From assembly GCA_038049695.1 (NCBI GenBank), contig CP142452.1, positions 48,566,501 through 48,630,500 of the forward strand: a DNA stretch of 64,000 nucleotides. Reading direction: 5' to 3'. How positions within the stretch are numbered: position 1 is the first letter of the stretch; every line of letters begins with the position of its first letter. The position numbers and the translations under genes are program-made. Below are positions 32,244 through 44,085 of the stretch, one piece after another. This stretch comes from Cinnamomum chago (Eukaryota; Streptophyta; Magnoliopsida; Laurales; Lauraceae). The notes under the pieces are model-generated. The model worked only from the letters and a program-made list of their open reading frames with translations. It was not told the DNA's origin and searched no databases.

Positions 32244-33418
32244 GTTGACGGCTTACGCTCTTATCTATTGGAAGTGATATTAACCAAATGGACTGAACAC
32301 TAACTGACAACGCTCTATTAATAAACCTATTTTCTCTGCACAATGGGGCTCTTTTGTGGTGTGATTGGATACAGAGTTTCCTCAAAACACCGTACAAAAT
32401 ATCAGGCTAATCGAAAGGAATAACGTTGGATTGGACTAACGTAATTTATCAATGTGTCCAATCCAACAGTCAACAGTTCACTGACTTTGAAGTTTGAATT
32501 CAAGGTGTGTATCCACACAGTTTGGATCCATATTATGTGAGCCCCGTTGTGTTGAAAATTTCATTTTATTAAGAAACCAGGAATGGATGTTTTACAAAAG
32601 AAGTCCTCCAAAAAACAAATAAGACGACAGCAGACTCAATCTCTTCAAAAACGACGAGAGGAACTCCCGGTAGATTTTTAACCCCCCCTTTTTTTAACCC
32701 TCATTCCACGATATCATGGAATGAAAATATCATAAAATAACAAATTTAGAGAAATTTCATTGATCATGGAGTGCCATACCATGATATCATAGAATGAGAA
32801 TAAAAAAGTTCAAAGAAAAATTAGAGAAATTTAGTGGGAGGTCCTTTTCCACCGTTTTAAAGAGTTTGGGTCCTCCATTGTTTTACTTGATTTTTAAAGG
32901 GATTTCTTCCATAAAAATCCCACCTAAGATTTATCCAATTTTATTTGAAAAAAATTCCACGGACCAAATGGTGATCGTTGCAGTCAATATGTGCATGTTG
33001 AACGCTTTGGATCTTGAAAATATTGGCCAAGGAATCACATATGTGATTCGACCTTACTTGACAGCAGGTAGTGGTCATCATTTATCGTTTCAAATGCAAA
33101 GTTAATAATGCCTATTACTGATAAAATGATTATAACGAGCAGAAATCAAAAGAAAGTAAACAAACTGTGGGCATGAAATTAACACCATGTTAACATGAAA
33201 ATTCATAATATCTTCATAATATTTTTCTAAAAATCTCTATATTATAGAAAAGTCATATAAATGATAATTTTTCCATGATATGATTTCTATAGATTTAATA
33301 GAATTAGAGGATTTTATAGGAATTAAACTTGTATACAATGGCAGTGGGACCGAACATTTTATATTAATGCGTGAGGGACTCCCGCCAATTTTCCTTTTTA
33401 ATTTGACTTTTTTGCACT
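32244..33418. other. Intergenic DNA between SINE and Tat-B
   Basis: A/T-rich. Around 32705-32800 the words 'atatcatggaatga' and 'atatcatagaatga' occur as an imperfect direct and inverted repeat, perhaps an old MITE. The open frame near 32794 shows no domain and I do not believe it is a gene. Confidence 0.4.
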
Positions 33419-34237
33419 TGTGAGTGCCTAAATATTACGGACTCAGATTAGGTGAGTGTGAGACTCGTGATTTGTTGTTTAAACTTCTTTGGGGAAGATA
33501 GATCGCATTCGAACATGAAAGAGAAGGAGAAATAGAGATCAGAGACCCTGGCTGCCATCAGCCAAAGGCTCTCCAATGCCTGAGTTAGTGCTATCACTGA
33601 ACAAATGATGGAGATGAGAGGCAAGTATTCTCTTTTTTGCATAGCGTTCTGTAACGCATTATGCAATGTGTAATATGGCGTAATAATGCATGTTATTGCA
33701 TAACTTAGAAAGGATTGGTATCCTCTATAAGTAGAGATTTCACCTGGTGCACCCTGAGTGGGGGGTAGGTGGAGATACTGTCCGGTCGAATCAAGAGATT
33801 GCCTCTGGTATCAATGTGGATGTGATTGATCAAGACGACACCTGACTATTATCCGACGCCTCTCTTGTCTATCAGCACGTTCTGTAACGTAGTCATAACT
33901 TTGTGGAAATACAATCATGGCCTAGCACTCATCTCTGTGGACGGACCGAGCTGAAGATAATACTGAGGCCAGAATCGGATACATCCTGACACTATTGCTG
34001 AGGTGCCTTATACCGAGGCCGAGAGAAGCCCAGTCGGTACTCTTACCGAGACTGGCTCAAGCTTGATGCAAGCTAGTACTGTTTGTCGAACTGAGATGAG
34101 ATGTCTAGCTGGTACCGTTACCGAGCTAGACGAATCTTGGCACTCTGGCCGAACTTGATACTGAGATCGGGATGAGCTGAGCTGGTACTGCTACCGAGAC
34201 TAGCGTAATCCTACTCTTAGGAAAACACCCCCACACA
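33419..34237 (-). repeat. 3' LTR of Tat-B
   Basis: Minus-strand reading starts TGTGTGGGGGTG and ends GGCACTCACA. Its U3-side half contains a short internal repeat of CTCGGTAACGGTACCAGC type. Confidence 0.88.
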
Positions 34238-34251
34238 ATTGCCCCCCAGCT
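34238..34251 (-). other. Polypurine tract of Tat-B
   Basis: The minus strand reads AGCTGGGGGGCAAT directly before the LTR, setting the orientation. Confidence 0.82.
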
Positions 34252-34379
34252 TGCGACCTTTTGGAGTCCTCTAGCTTCTTGAGGTTGGGAGTTGAGTATC
34301 GTGTTGAGAGGATCTAAGGTATCAATTGAATTTCATCTCGGCATTGGTTGATGACATCTGATCTTTATCATGAAGTATG

Positions 34380-34525
34380 CTTGCCTTCCCGAGACAATAA
34401 ATAACACATCGGTGACGCTTCGTCTACCCGAGGTGATAAATGTTAGGTTGGTGACGCTTCATCAGCCCAAGGCAATAAATAGCACGCTGATGTTTTGCAT
34501 ACCTAAGGCAATAAATATAGCGTCT
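34380..34525 (+). repeat. Short tandem array upstream of the Tat-B antisense promoter
   Basis: Four degenerate units of about 36-40 bp carry CCGAGGCAATAAATAGCAC and GGTGACGCTTCATC. It ends about 110 bp before the TATA box. Confidence 0.65.
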
Positions 34526-34636
34526 GAATCTCTGTGCGAGATGAACTGGGAGTGTCACGTGTCTCCATCTGGTTGGTCGTTCTGCGAAATTGAAGAGACG
34601 CGTGCCTTCAAGAATTTGAACAGGCGCCATTCCATT

Positions 34637-34645
34637 TATAAATAG
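34637..34645 (+). promoter_or_regulatory. TATA box of the Tat-B antisense gene
   Basis: TATAAATAG in a TTTATAAATAGGGCC context lies some 250 bp before the ATG at 34896. The sequence between is CT-rich and leader-like. Confidence 0.6.
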
Positions 34646-34841
34646 GGCCTTTTCTCCTTCGTCTCTTCACTTTGGCATTTCATTAGAGAAAGTTCTGCTG
34701 CAAGAGAGGAGAATACCTTGCCGGAGCTCTGCTGGAACTTTGATTTAGTGAACCAGAGTCCGGAGTTTGTACCTTTTCTATGAGTTTTCCTCCCTGTCCC
34801 TGTCTTTTGAGCACAACCTTTTCTGTTTAGGGGTTTTACTC

Positions 34842-34856
34842 TAGGGTTTAGGGTTT
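34842..34856 (+). promoter_or_regulatory. Telo-box-like motif in the antisense leader
   Basis: TAGGGTTTAGGGTTT, two plant telomere-type repeats, lies 40 bp before the ATG. Such telo-boxes occur near transcription starts of many highly expressed plant genes. Confidence 0.5.
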
Positions 34857-34895
34857 CTGTTTCTCCCTTTTTCCGGTATCACCATCTGTAGAAGA

Positions 34896-36990
34896 ATGGG
34901 ATCTTATAGGAGTTGGGCGGAAACTCCTAAGGCCATGGCCGGTTTCAAGGAGATGTATGGGATCCCAGAGGACGTCCCAACAAAACTGGAAAACCCGAAG
35001 GATCTCTTCGAGGGTTACTCCTTCCGGAATGGCTGGATGCCATTCCCGTTAGTCTCAATAATAGAGGGAGGGGTTAAGTTCCTTGTCCACCCTCTGCTTA
35101 GGGCCTGCTTGGCGACATGACACCTCAGCCCATGCCAGTTGATGCCCAATGGCTTCAAGGTCATAATGGGCGTCGCCGAGCTCAATAAGATATTGGGCAT
35201 AAACCTCAATGTCCATGACATCGAGGATGTATATGACCTGTGCAAGACCGCCGGGGACGGTCATAGTTACTATCTCTAGGGAAGCCAAAGATGGAGCCCT
35301 TCATCCACGATCTGGAGGACTCAAACAGACATGCCAGGGACGATCGTCTACTCGTCTCTAGTAACTGGAAGTTCGGCAAGGACGAGACCGAGGGGGAGAA
35401 ATTGCACAGGATTCCTCGACACTTCGGGGTTCTTCTAAGTAATTATCGAGCTCAGAGTGCTTTTCTTCCTTCTGTTGTCTTGCCGAGCTGATGTTATCTT
35501 CTGTCGTGCAGAGATCAGCCAAAGGAAGCTAGGAGCTGAGCGCGTCGGCGGGAAACGGAAACGACAGCTGGCTGAAACTCGTGCGCTGGTATCAAGGCAA
35601 CAACGGGCGAGCTGCCTGGTCCTTGCTCGGATACGAGACGAGGTACCACACTTACATCAAGAGGAAGGAGCTCGCGCCCGCCAGCTCAGAGGCTGTTGAT
35701 TTGGCTCAACTCGTTGAGAGCTATTCGTTTCCCTCCAACCGTGAAGAAGAAAGGGGGTAGGAGATGGAGAAAAGGCGCCATGTTGTGAAGGCGAAAGACC
35801 TAGGGGCAAAACTTTTTGGAGGTCGAACTCCCTCTTCCTCAACAATCTCGGGGAGCGTCGGAGCTCCTACTGCTGGTGCTACTGCTGTCGCTGGCACTGC
35901 TGCTGGAACTGTTGTTGCTGTTGATGGTGCTGGTGCAGTTCCGTAGCGTTCCGTTGAGACCCTGAGAGAGGGAGGCCGGGCCGAGAAGAGGTCGTGGTCT
36001 GAGGGTCGTGGCTCAAGAGCTCGGCAGCATCCTGCTGAAGGGGCTAGAGAGAAGGCCCCGAGGGAGAAGAGGCACCGGGGCGAGGACTCATCAGAGAAAG
36101 GTCCTGGGCAGGCCTCGGCTCCTCAGCCTACGGGGGCGGCTTTGTGGAGGCCAAGCTTGCAGCTTGGACCTGGGAGGCCCATGACGGTGGAAGACCGTCT
36201 AACCAACAGTCTGTCAATCGTTGCTGCTCTCACCAACGCTTGCACCCTGCCACTCGATATGCAGAGGCACAAGGGAGCGGACAATGTGACGTTGCTGTCC
36301 TCGTCTCTGCAGTCGACTTTCTCGGTAAGTGCCCGACGCAGATTTTCGAGTGGCATTTGTTTCTGTTAGCTTTCCTCTGACACTTGTCTTCTTTCTCAGA
36401 CTGCGTAGAGGGTTCAGGTGGTCCTCGAGAGGGCCCGTGAAAGTGGCTCCAAGGTTGAAAAGGTGGAAGCAGGGAAGAAGAAACTTGCTGTGGCCTTGGA
36501 GGGGAGTGCCCGGGAGCTAGAGGCAACAGAGGAGAAGATAAACAGCTAGGGGGCAGAGATTGAGTTCGCGCTTAATGAGCTTAGCAACGTGAAGGCCGAG
36601 ACCCATGAGCTGAAAGGCGTGACCGCGGTCAAGGAAAAGAGGATTCTCGCACTTGAGGCCGAGCTCGAAATGGCACACAAGGAAAAAGTTGTTCTTCAAG
36701 CCTCTCTCCAAGACGAAATTGAGACATGTAAAGAGTATGAGGCCCAAGTCGAGAATATCAGCTCGGCGTTGTTCGAGCTCGGGTGCCAAGCTACACTGAA
36801 GAAGGCAGGGGTCCCAGATGATCATCATGTTTATCAGGACATGCCAAAGTTTACTCGCCCCGAGCATGAGTAGAGTTCTGCCCCCACTGCTGAAGCAGCT
36901 GCGAAAGCTGTCCCGACTCCGCCTGAGGTTGCTCCCCAAGCCACTACGACTGAGCCTTTTGACGTCAACGTCGAGGCTACTGATTCTTAA
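34896..36990 (+). pseudogene. Antisense spliced gene of Tat-B (three exons), decayed
   Basis: Exons 34896-35438, 35512-36324 and 36400-36990 have GT/AG borders (GTAATT...TGCAG, GTAAGT...TCTCAG) and small introns of 73 and 75 bp. Exons 2 and 3 join in phase 0. Exon 1 has the conserved block NGWMPFPLVSIIEGGV...PLLRACL, then PNGFKVIMGVAELN and DVYDLCKTAGDG, which I associate with the plant 'putative gypsy type transposon' domain (Pfam Transposase_28). Exon 2 is basic, then Ala/Ser-rich. Exon 3 is a long charged coiled coil (ALEAELEMAHKEKVVL) ending in an A/P-rich acidic tail. Breaks: TGA at 35118, TAG at 35276 followed by a frameshift, several stops or frame changes in exon 2, TAG at 36406, 36547 and about 36870. 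It is transcribed opposite to Tat-B, as known for extra genes of Tat elements. The original role is unknown. Confidence 0.78.
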
Positions 36991-37459
36991 TCTCTTGTAT
37001 TTTTTCTTTTTCTTTCTCATGTAAAGAACACTGTAACCATTCTTTTTTTATCAACGAAAAGGATTTTACATTAATACTTGCCTCATCTTTTTCTCTGATA
37101 TCAACATGTGTGCTTAACTTTCGTTCCATAACTGGGCTCTTAGCACAAACGCCCGATTTTTGACCAAGTAGTTGAGTTCGGTTTAGTAACCGGAACTGAG
37201 TGACTATTGGGCAATAATGACTCTGGTTCCTTAACCAGATGTAACTTAGGCAAAATGGAACTTGGTTTAATAACTGGAATTCAAATTGCGCTGAAGTTTA
37301 AATAACTTTAAGAAGTACCTGCACCTTTAGAGATAGAAAACCCATAGCAAATTCCGCAACCGAACTAGATTCTCATAGGAAGCCATCAGGTCCTTCAACT
37401 GCATAGTTGGTTCCATAACCGAACTAGGATAGCCGCCAAGTTCCACAACCTGGCGTGTT
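36991..37459 (-). repeat. Diverged leading part of the Tat-B array
   Basis: After the antisense gene's stop, short words such as GGTTCCATAACCGAAC and TTCGGTTTAGTAACCGGAAC recur irregularly. They are partly dyad-symmetric and announce the regular array that follows. No gene. Confidence 0.5.
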
Positions 37460-38130
37460 GGTCATTTGGTCTCGTGACTAGGTTGGCTGGTTCTGTAACC
37501 GAGCTGAGATTTTGGCTGAGTTCCATAATGCGGCCCTCTGCAGCTGGTTCTATAACCGAGTTGTGGTCTCTTCCATGCTGGTGCTATCACCGAGCTGAGA
37601 CTGTTGCCGAGTTCCATAACTGTGCCACTTTGCAACTGGATCTGTAACCAAGCTGTGATCTCTTCCATGCTGGTGCTGTCACCAAGCTGAGACCTTTATC
37701 GAGTTCCATAACAACGACGTTTTGCAACTAGTTCTGTAACCGAGCCGTCGTCTCTTTTGTGCTGGTGTTGTCACCGAGCTGAGACTTTTGCCGAGTTTCA
37801 TAACAGCGGCGTTTTGCAGCTGGTTCTGTAATCGAGTTGTAGTCTCTTCCATGCTGGTGCTGTCACCGAGCTGAGACTTTTGCCGAGTTCCATAACAGCG
37901 GCGCTTTGCAGCTGGTTATATAACTCAGTTGTGGTCTCTTCAATGCTGGTGCTGTCACCGAGCTGAGACCTTTGCCGAGTTGCATAACAGCCGTGTTTTG
38001 CAGCTGGTTCTGTAACCGAGCTGTGGTCTCTTCAATGCTGGTGCTGTCACCGAGCTAAGACCTTTGCCGAATTCCATAACTGCGGCGTTTTGCGCAGCTG
38101 GTTCTATAACTGAGTTGTGACCGTTGCCGA
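37460..38130 (-). repeat. 92-bp tandem array of Tat-B
   Basis: The word GCTGGTGCTGTCACCGAGCT (or a close variant) starts at 37577, 37669, 37761, 37853, 37945 and 38037, exactly 92 bp apart each time. Units also share GAGACTTTTGCCGAGTTCC and TGGTTCTGTAACCGAG. Regular spacing despite point differences shows expansion of whole units. Confidence 0.9.
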
Positions 38131-38179
38131 GTTCTGTAACTTGGCGAGGACCAGAGTTGTTGTAAGTGAACTTCTTTGG

Positions 38180-38595
38180 GTCGTGGCTGGTGCTATCACC
38201 GAGGCCATTGTTGAGGCTTTATAAGTCGAGGCCGGTGTTGCCACTGAGGCCCGATGCTGAAGCTGTGAAGCGGAGGCTGGTGCTGTCACCGAGGCTGTTG
38301 CCGAAGCTTTGTTCATGTTCAAAGAAGATGGGTTGAGGCTGGTGCTGTCACCGAAGCCGCAGTCGAAGCTATGGAGATTGGATTTATCCGAGTTGTGGCC
38401 GGTACTATCACCGAGGCCGTTGCTGGAGCTGTCAAGATCGAGATTGTCCAAGCAGCAGCTGGTGCTATCACCGAGGCTGTTGCTGGAGCTATCAACTGAA
38501 GGAGCTAAGTTGCGGTCGGTGTCATCACCGAGGCCGCAGCTGAAACTCCTACTGGGTTGTGCTTCTACCTGAGTCGTGGCTGGTGATATTGCCGA
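38180..38595 (-). repeat. About 60-bp tandem array of Tat-B
   Basis: GGCTGGTGCTATCACCGAGG-type words start near 38275, 38335, 38396, 38456, 38515 and 38576. The array continues after the inserted solo LTR at 42604-42670. It shares its core with the 92-bp array, so one evolved from the other. Confidence 0.82.
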
Positions 38596-39169
38596 TGTCA
38601 CGCCCCCGAACCAGAACCTCGGGGGCGGGAAATGGGATTAAGCATAAATGTATTTTTCTTCTCCCAGGATCCGCGTGTGTGAAGACAACACATTCTAAAT
38701 ATTTTGCGGAAGCATTTGTGGCGTTGCGACCTGAAGTCCGTTGCCATCGGATTCCGTGTCGCACTCAACCTTTAGCACATAGCTATTATATCAAGAATCA
38801 TATCAGACTGGAGTAAACCATCACAATAAATTACAGAGCTGACAGTAACAGGATATTACATTCCCAAATATGTTCAAGTTACAATTATCAATGTACATTA
38901 ATTAAGAATCCCAAGAAAAAGGCTAATAAAAGCCATACAACAATAAGCTATTAACCACTACCCAAAAAATGACGTAGCTCCGATGTCAGGCTCAATGTCT
39001 ACATGACATAGCCGACAAAACAACCTGCAAAACATGGCTCCACAGCCAACCAAAGCACTCATCTCGGGACGAAGAAATCTGAACCTGAGTACCAAAAGTA
39101 GTGGGTCAGACACGACGGTCTGGCAGGTGGATGAAAAGATTATAAATATACTGAAGAATAAAACATATG

Positions 39170-39810
39170 ATAAATCATGCTATTCGATCAAATGCTGCAT
39201 ATAATTAAACGAGTGAAAAAAATCGTGGATCTCGGGCAAAACATGTATTCGTTTCAAGCATGGGTAAAACATGAAGATCTAATAAAACATGTGTTCATTT
39301 ACATCATCTATAAACATAGATATTTGACAATCGGGTGTTCGTCTAAAACATGTATAAATATAGTAGTTTGACACAACAAATGTTCATTTGAGACTTAGGT
39401 AAAAATATAAGCGTACGACAAACCCGGTATTCATAGCAGTCTAACAAAACCAATGTCCACTTGAAACATATGTGAAAATACAAATATTTAACAAACCGGG
39501 TGTTCATTTAAAACAGGTGTAACCGAAGAAATCTGACAAAACTAATGTTCATTTAAACATATTTCAAGGCATGGATATTAAATAACTCGAGTAGTCATTT
39601 AAAACAGGTATAAACATAGAAACCTGACAAAACACGTGTCATTTAAAACATATTTCAAAGCATGGATATTTAACAACTCGGGAATTCCTTTAAAACATGT
39701 GTAATCATATAAATCTAGCAAAATCATTGATCGTTTGAAACATATGTAAAAGCACGGGTATTCACCCAATCGGCATTCATTTAAAACATGTGCGTGTACA
39801 AAGGACAGAA
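39170..39810 (-). repeat. Internal tandem repeat of the solo LTR (about 60-bp half units)
   Basis: GTTCATTTAAAACAGGTGTA-like words recur about ten times with 'acaaaac' and 'atatttaacaa' words between. Next to it, at about 40013-40135, a 62-bp stretch with 'gatctcagtcactcgagg' is duplicated. Confidence 0.65.
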
Positions 39811-41154
39811 AACAATATAATAATAACTGAATTTACATTGGAGAATATTAGCACTTATTTAAATAACAACTTTCATAAAGGAAACGAATCATTTATCGGA
39901 AAGCAAGTAAACAATATAAAACATGTCGGGTAACCAAGGAATCGGGAACTGGCAAGATGGCAACCACACGAAACTAAGTCCTCTATCACTAAAGCGATAA
40001 AGCAATAACTAGGCCCTGATCTCAGTCACTCGAGGTGAGGAGAAACAGGGGATCTCATATAAATACATATACTAGGCACTGATCTCAGTCACTCGAGGTG
40101 AGGAGAAACAGTGGATCTCATGAATGCATATACATATACTATACATGACCACGGCAGCGAGCCGGGCATCGGGGACCACAGTAGCAATATGCGGTATCGG
40201 GACAAGACCACGGTAATAACCGGGTAGCGGGATCCAAGCTGCAGCTGGCGGGACAAGAGGGGGATCTCCAAGTCGATGGATCAGACCAACAGGGTTATCC
40301 AAGCTTAGTGGTGTCGACTCATAGGTCAAATACAATCGAGACAATGCAAGTAAATCAAGAACAAATACATAATCAAACGGGCAAGACGGGGGTGCTCAAG
40401 GGCACACTAACATATCATGTGGTGCAATGCACTTCGGGACAATAACTGTTACCAGAGTAACTTCAATGCTTTCGGGAAACAAGTCATGTGATGCAAATCT
40501 CGGGAAATGAGGTGAAACAATGAACTATAACAATTTCGGGTAAAAGTATTAATTTCAAGATCTATTTAAGTGAATAGGGGTCCCGTATGTCGATTATAAT
40601 AATTACTTGGTACTCCTTGAGTTTGAAGACATTCCGGGCTCCTTATGCACTTTTCGATTTTCCAAACTTAAAATGAGCTTATGGGTAGTACTAGATGTTA
40701 CAATAGCAATAATCAAGATTATAAACGGTCCATCCTAGGCATGACATTAATCCGGAAACATCGAGCAACCTATTCAGTCACCGAAAGGAATAGAATTCGC
40801 GATAACCAAGGAAAGGCTCGGGTTTAGATATAAAGAAGATATCGCGTCGTTCCATCCCGTTCAAGATTGAAATGGATTGAACTTCGATGTCACCAAACTA
40901 ACCGTGACGCGTGTCGGCTCAAGACATTCTCACACATGGTCCAAACAGTCCAAGAAGGGTAGCCAGGGTCCCACCTAAAACCAAGAATTAGTGCCTAGAT
41001 CATCACCATTCTTTCCTTTTAGTTCCCTAGTCTTAGAGACCTTAGATTAGGGTACAGTTGGTCTTAACACTAAGGTATATACCCCTAGGACTCATAGAAA
41101 GCCCAAAGGTTTCCAAAAAAAAAACAATATCAAATTTCACTGGAAATGCACAGG

Positions 41155-41222
41155 GTCCGATCGATCGGCCGATCGATTGGCCCAAAAAGCCTTACAGTTA
41201 AAAGACAGACCGATCGATCGGA
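41155..41222. repeat. CpG palindrome cluster in solo LTR (CCGATCGATCGG type)
   Basis: Two perfect 12-bp palindromes (41157-41168 and 41210-41221) and a one-base variant between them. Confidence 0.8.
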
Positions 41223-42789
41223 CCTGGGCGTGCAGCAGGTCCGGGACACTGATTTTTTTCTCCTCTTTTTCCTTTCCTTTCCAACACTTAAACAATCACA
41301 TAGAACTATAAACAAGATGATTTAAATACATGTTTCCAAGACATTAAAATGAGCTAAAGAGCTCCTCATTTCAAGTTTCTCCCTTTCCATTCTTTCCATT
41401 CACAACAAATCTCAAGGTGGAGAAAACTCATTCATGTGAAACCATTTGAAACCTTGACAATATGATGCATACATTTTTCCAAGCATGATCAAGAGGGAAA
41501 TAACTCATCAATAAGCACATTTCGAAATCAATATTAATCATAGTAAAGACAACAACTAAAATCACCAAAACCCTTAATGAAACAAGATTTTTCTCACAAA
41601 ACATGTTAATAATCAAAACGATCCAATCATCCATTTGCCTTTGACTCTAATCAAGCAAATCAAGCTCCTAATCACCTCTCAAGCTCAAGATCCACAATCT
41701 CTACAAAAACCCCCAAAACAAACCCTAAAATGGGTTAAACAATGAAATGACAAGGAAACCATTCAATAATCAAGGTGGAGCTTCTCTAAGGCTAGAAGAT
41801 TACAAATCTAGAAGATGGGAAGAATCACTTACTTGGATGACTTCCAAATGAGAAGAACAAGCTCAAGGAAGGTCTCTAGGTTGGGAGATTTCTCCAAAAA
41901 TGGTATCAATAGGGAGCCATGGGGAAGAGGAAGAAGAAGATGGTCTCCATTTCTTGATTGATGAACTATTGGTGTGGCTTGGAGATGAAGAAGCAAGAAG
42001 AAGAAGAAGTTGCAAGAAAAGCCCTAGGCTCAATAGTTGTGCTGGAACAATGGAGAATGGGATGCAATGAAGGGGATGGGTTCCTCTTATAAGCAAGTGA
42101 GGTTTGGGTCCCACAACTTAAAGAACTTGGGTGGCTGAAATCATCTCTTTCGGGACCTCGGATGAATTCGACGAAGAAGGAAGAAATGATCGTCGAAATT
42201 TCTAGTTTCCAAAAAGTATATGTTTCATGGGTTTCGGGAATATCAAGCTTTGGGTACAGATTTGGTGTGCAATGACTGTTTTGCCCTCAAGGCCAAGAAA
42301 TCGGGTTCCGGGTTCTCAAATGGATACGGGATCAACATGAAAGTTGTAGGATTCCTCAAGATGAATGCAACGGGCCAAAAACACAATACGAAACCAATCG
42401 GGAAAATCTCACAAGTAAATGCAAAGCCGAAAAGGGAACCCCCAAAGGGCCCCACAAGCTACCAAAGCACTCAAAAGCCCAAAACTAGAAGAAAACCCAT
42501 TCTAGCTCACAAACTCAACCCAACAAATACTAATCCCACTTAAAGAAACTAATCCACAAATAAAACAACACTAATCCAAGAGATTAGGGGTCGGGTTCTC
42601 ACAACCGAGGCCACTGCTGGAGCTGTCGTGATTAGAACTGTCCAAGTTATGGCTGGTGCTATCTCCGAACCGGGACTTGAGGATGAAGACTGCATGGCTA
42701 TTCAAGGAACTGTTTCCGTGACCGTCGTTTCTTTTCTGGGGAAGGGGTCCCGCCAGAGATTGAAGCTCTGGTGAGCTCGAGCTCGAGCT

Positions 42790-43231
42790 TCATCTTAGCC
42801 CGCCCTGGCGATCAGTGCTTTCATCATGGCCATGGAGAACCAAAAGAGGTCTCTTTGAAGCTCGCTGGCTGGTAGAGGAGTTTGTTTGAAGGATGCGAGG
42901 GCCGCGGCTGCGGTTCCTGGCACCAACAAGGGACGGATCTTCGTCACCATCGCTGTCGAGATCCATCTGGTGGAGGAAATGACGAGACCTGACTGCTGCT
43001 GGAACTTTTGTTCCGTGGGGGAGTCTCCAGCAGGACAGCACTCTGTTGAGGGTGCCCCGGTGGAGGAGCATTTTGTTGGGGAGGTGCTGTCACCCCCTTT
43101 GCTGATGAACCTGTCTGAGTTACAAGTCGTCCCACGCCTGTCGCATCAGACTTTCCCTGGATCTCTTTCGACATGGGGTTGTCGATGATGGTGACAGGTT
43201 TTTGCAGATCCTTTGCCACTGCTAGAAGCAT
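42790..43231 (-). pseudogene. gag N-terminal fragment of Tat-B, frameshifted
   Basis: On the minus strand the frame starting at 43231 reads GKSDATGVGRLVTQTGSSAKG. It continues after a frame change as HQMDLDSDGDEDPSLVGARN. The Tat-C gag has the equivalent blocks GRSDATSVEGPVTQSGLSSKG and HQVDSDDDDDPFVADIRAQN, so this is the same gag. It begins about 35 bases after the primer site. Nothing of the capsid domain or of pol follows; the next recognisable sequence is the tandem array. Confidence 0.78.
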
Positions 43232-43250
43232 GGCTTTGTTGATCTTTTAC

Positions 43251-43266
43251 CACAGACGGCGCCAAT
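43251..43266 (-). other. Primer binding site of Tat-B
   Basis: The minus strand reads ATTGGCGCCGTCTGTG directly after the LTR, the TTGGCGCCGTCTGTG type used by many Tat elements. Confidence 0.82.
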
Positions 43267-44085
43267 TGTCAGTGCCTAAATATTACGGACTCAGATTAGG
43301 TGAATGTGAAACTCGTGATTTGTTGTTTAAGTTTCTTTGGGGAAGATAGATCGCCTTAGAACCTGAAAGAGAAGGAGAAATAGAGATCAGAGACTTTGGC
43401 TACCGTAAGCCGAAAGCTCTTCGATGCCTGAGTTAGTGCTATCACTGAACAAAGGATGGAGATGAGAGGCAAGTATGCTCTTTTTTGCATAGCGTTCTAT
43501 AACGCGTTATGCAATGTGTAATATGGAGTAATAATGTGTGTTATTGCGTACCTTAGAAAGGATTGATATCCCTCTATAAGTAGAGATTTCACCTGGCGCA
43601 CCCTTAGTGGGAGTAGGTTGAGATATTGTATGGTCGAATCAAGATATGACCTCTGGAATCAATGTGGAAGTGATTGATCAAGACGACACCTGACCATTAT
43701 CCGGCGCATGTCTTTTCTGTCAGCACGTTCTGCAACGTAGCCGTAACTTTGTGGAAGTACAATCATGGCCTAGTATTCATCTTTGTGGACGGACCGAGTT
43801 GAAGATGATACTGACGCCCGATTCAGATGCATCCTGGCACTATTGCCGAGGTGCCTTATACCGAGGCCGAGATGAGCCCAGTCGGTACTCTTACCGAGAC
43901 TGGCTCAAGCTTAGCGCAAGCTGGAACTGTTTGTCGAGCTGATATGAGATGTCTAGTTGGTACCGTTACCGAGCTAGACGAATCTCGGCACTCTGGTCGA
44001 ACTTGGATACCAAGATCAAGATGAACTGAGCTGGTACTGCTACCGAGACTAGCGTAATCCTACTCTTAGGAAAACACCCCACACA
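43267..44085 (-). repeat. 5' LTR of Tat-B
   Basis: Same 819-bp length as the 3' LTR and roughly 90 % alike by eye. The 3' end reads GGCACTGACA here versus GGCACTCACA in the partner. Confidence 0.88.

Larger units (their letters stand above)
38596..42603 (-). mobile_element. Solo LTR of a Tekay-2-like family, 4.0 kb
   Basis: Begins TGTCACGCCCCCGAAC and ends GGGTTCTCACA on the plus strand, flanked by GCCGA and ACCGA, a target duplication with one difference. No internal coding region is present. Blocks in the middle (near 40140 and 40610) match the Tekay-2 LTRs. It sits within the Tat-B array. Confidence 0.83.
33419..44085 (-). mobile_element. Tat-B: complete but pol-less Tat-lineage element
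   Basis: Two 819-bp LTRs bound an internal region with PBS, a gag N-terminal fragment, tandem arrays, an antisense spliced gene and PPT. No protease, RT, RNase H or integrase is present. The LTRs differ by roughly one base in ten over the first 200, so the insertion is old. Flanking pentamers (GCACT left, ACACG right) do not match. A close autonomous-type relative, Tat-C, lies 2.2 kb to the right in the opposite orientation. Confidence 0.82.

Noticed and set aside
32794-33105. Open frame of 103 codons
   Set aside because: A/T-rich, no recognisable motif, no promoter or splice context; chance frame.
34842-34856. Interstitial telomere repeat
   Set aside because: Only two units; better explained as a telo-box in a leader than as a telomere remnant.
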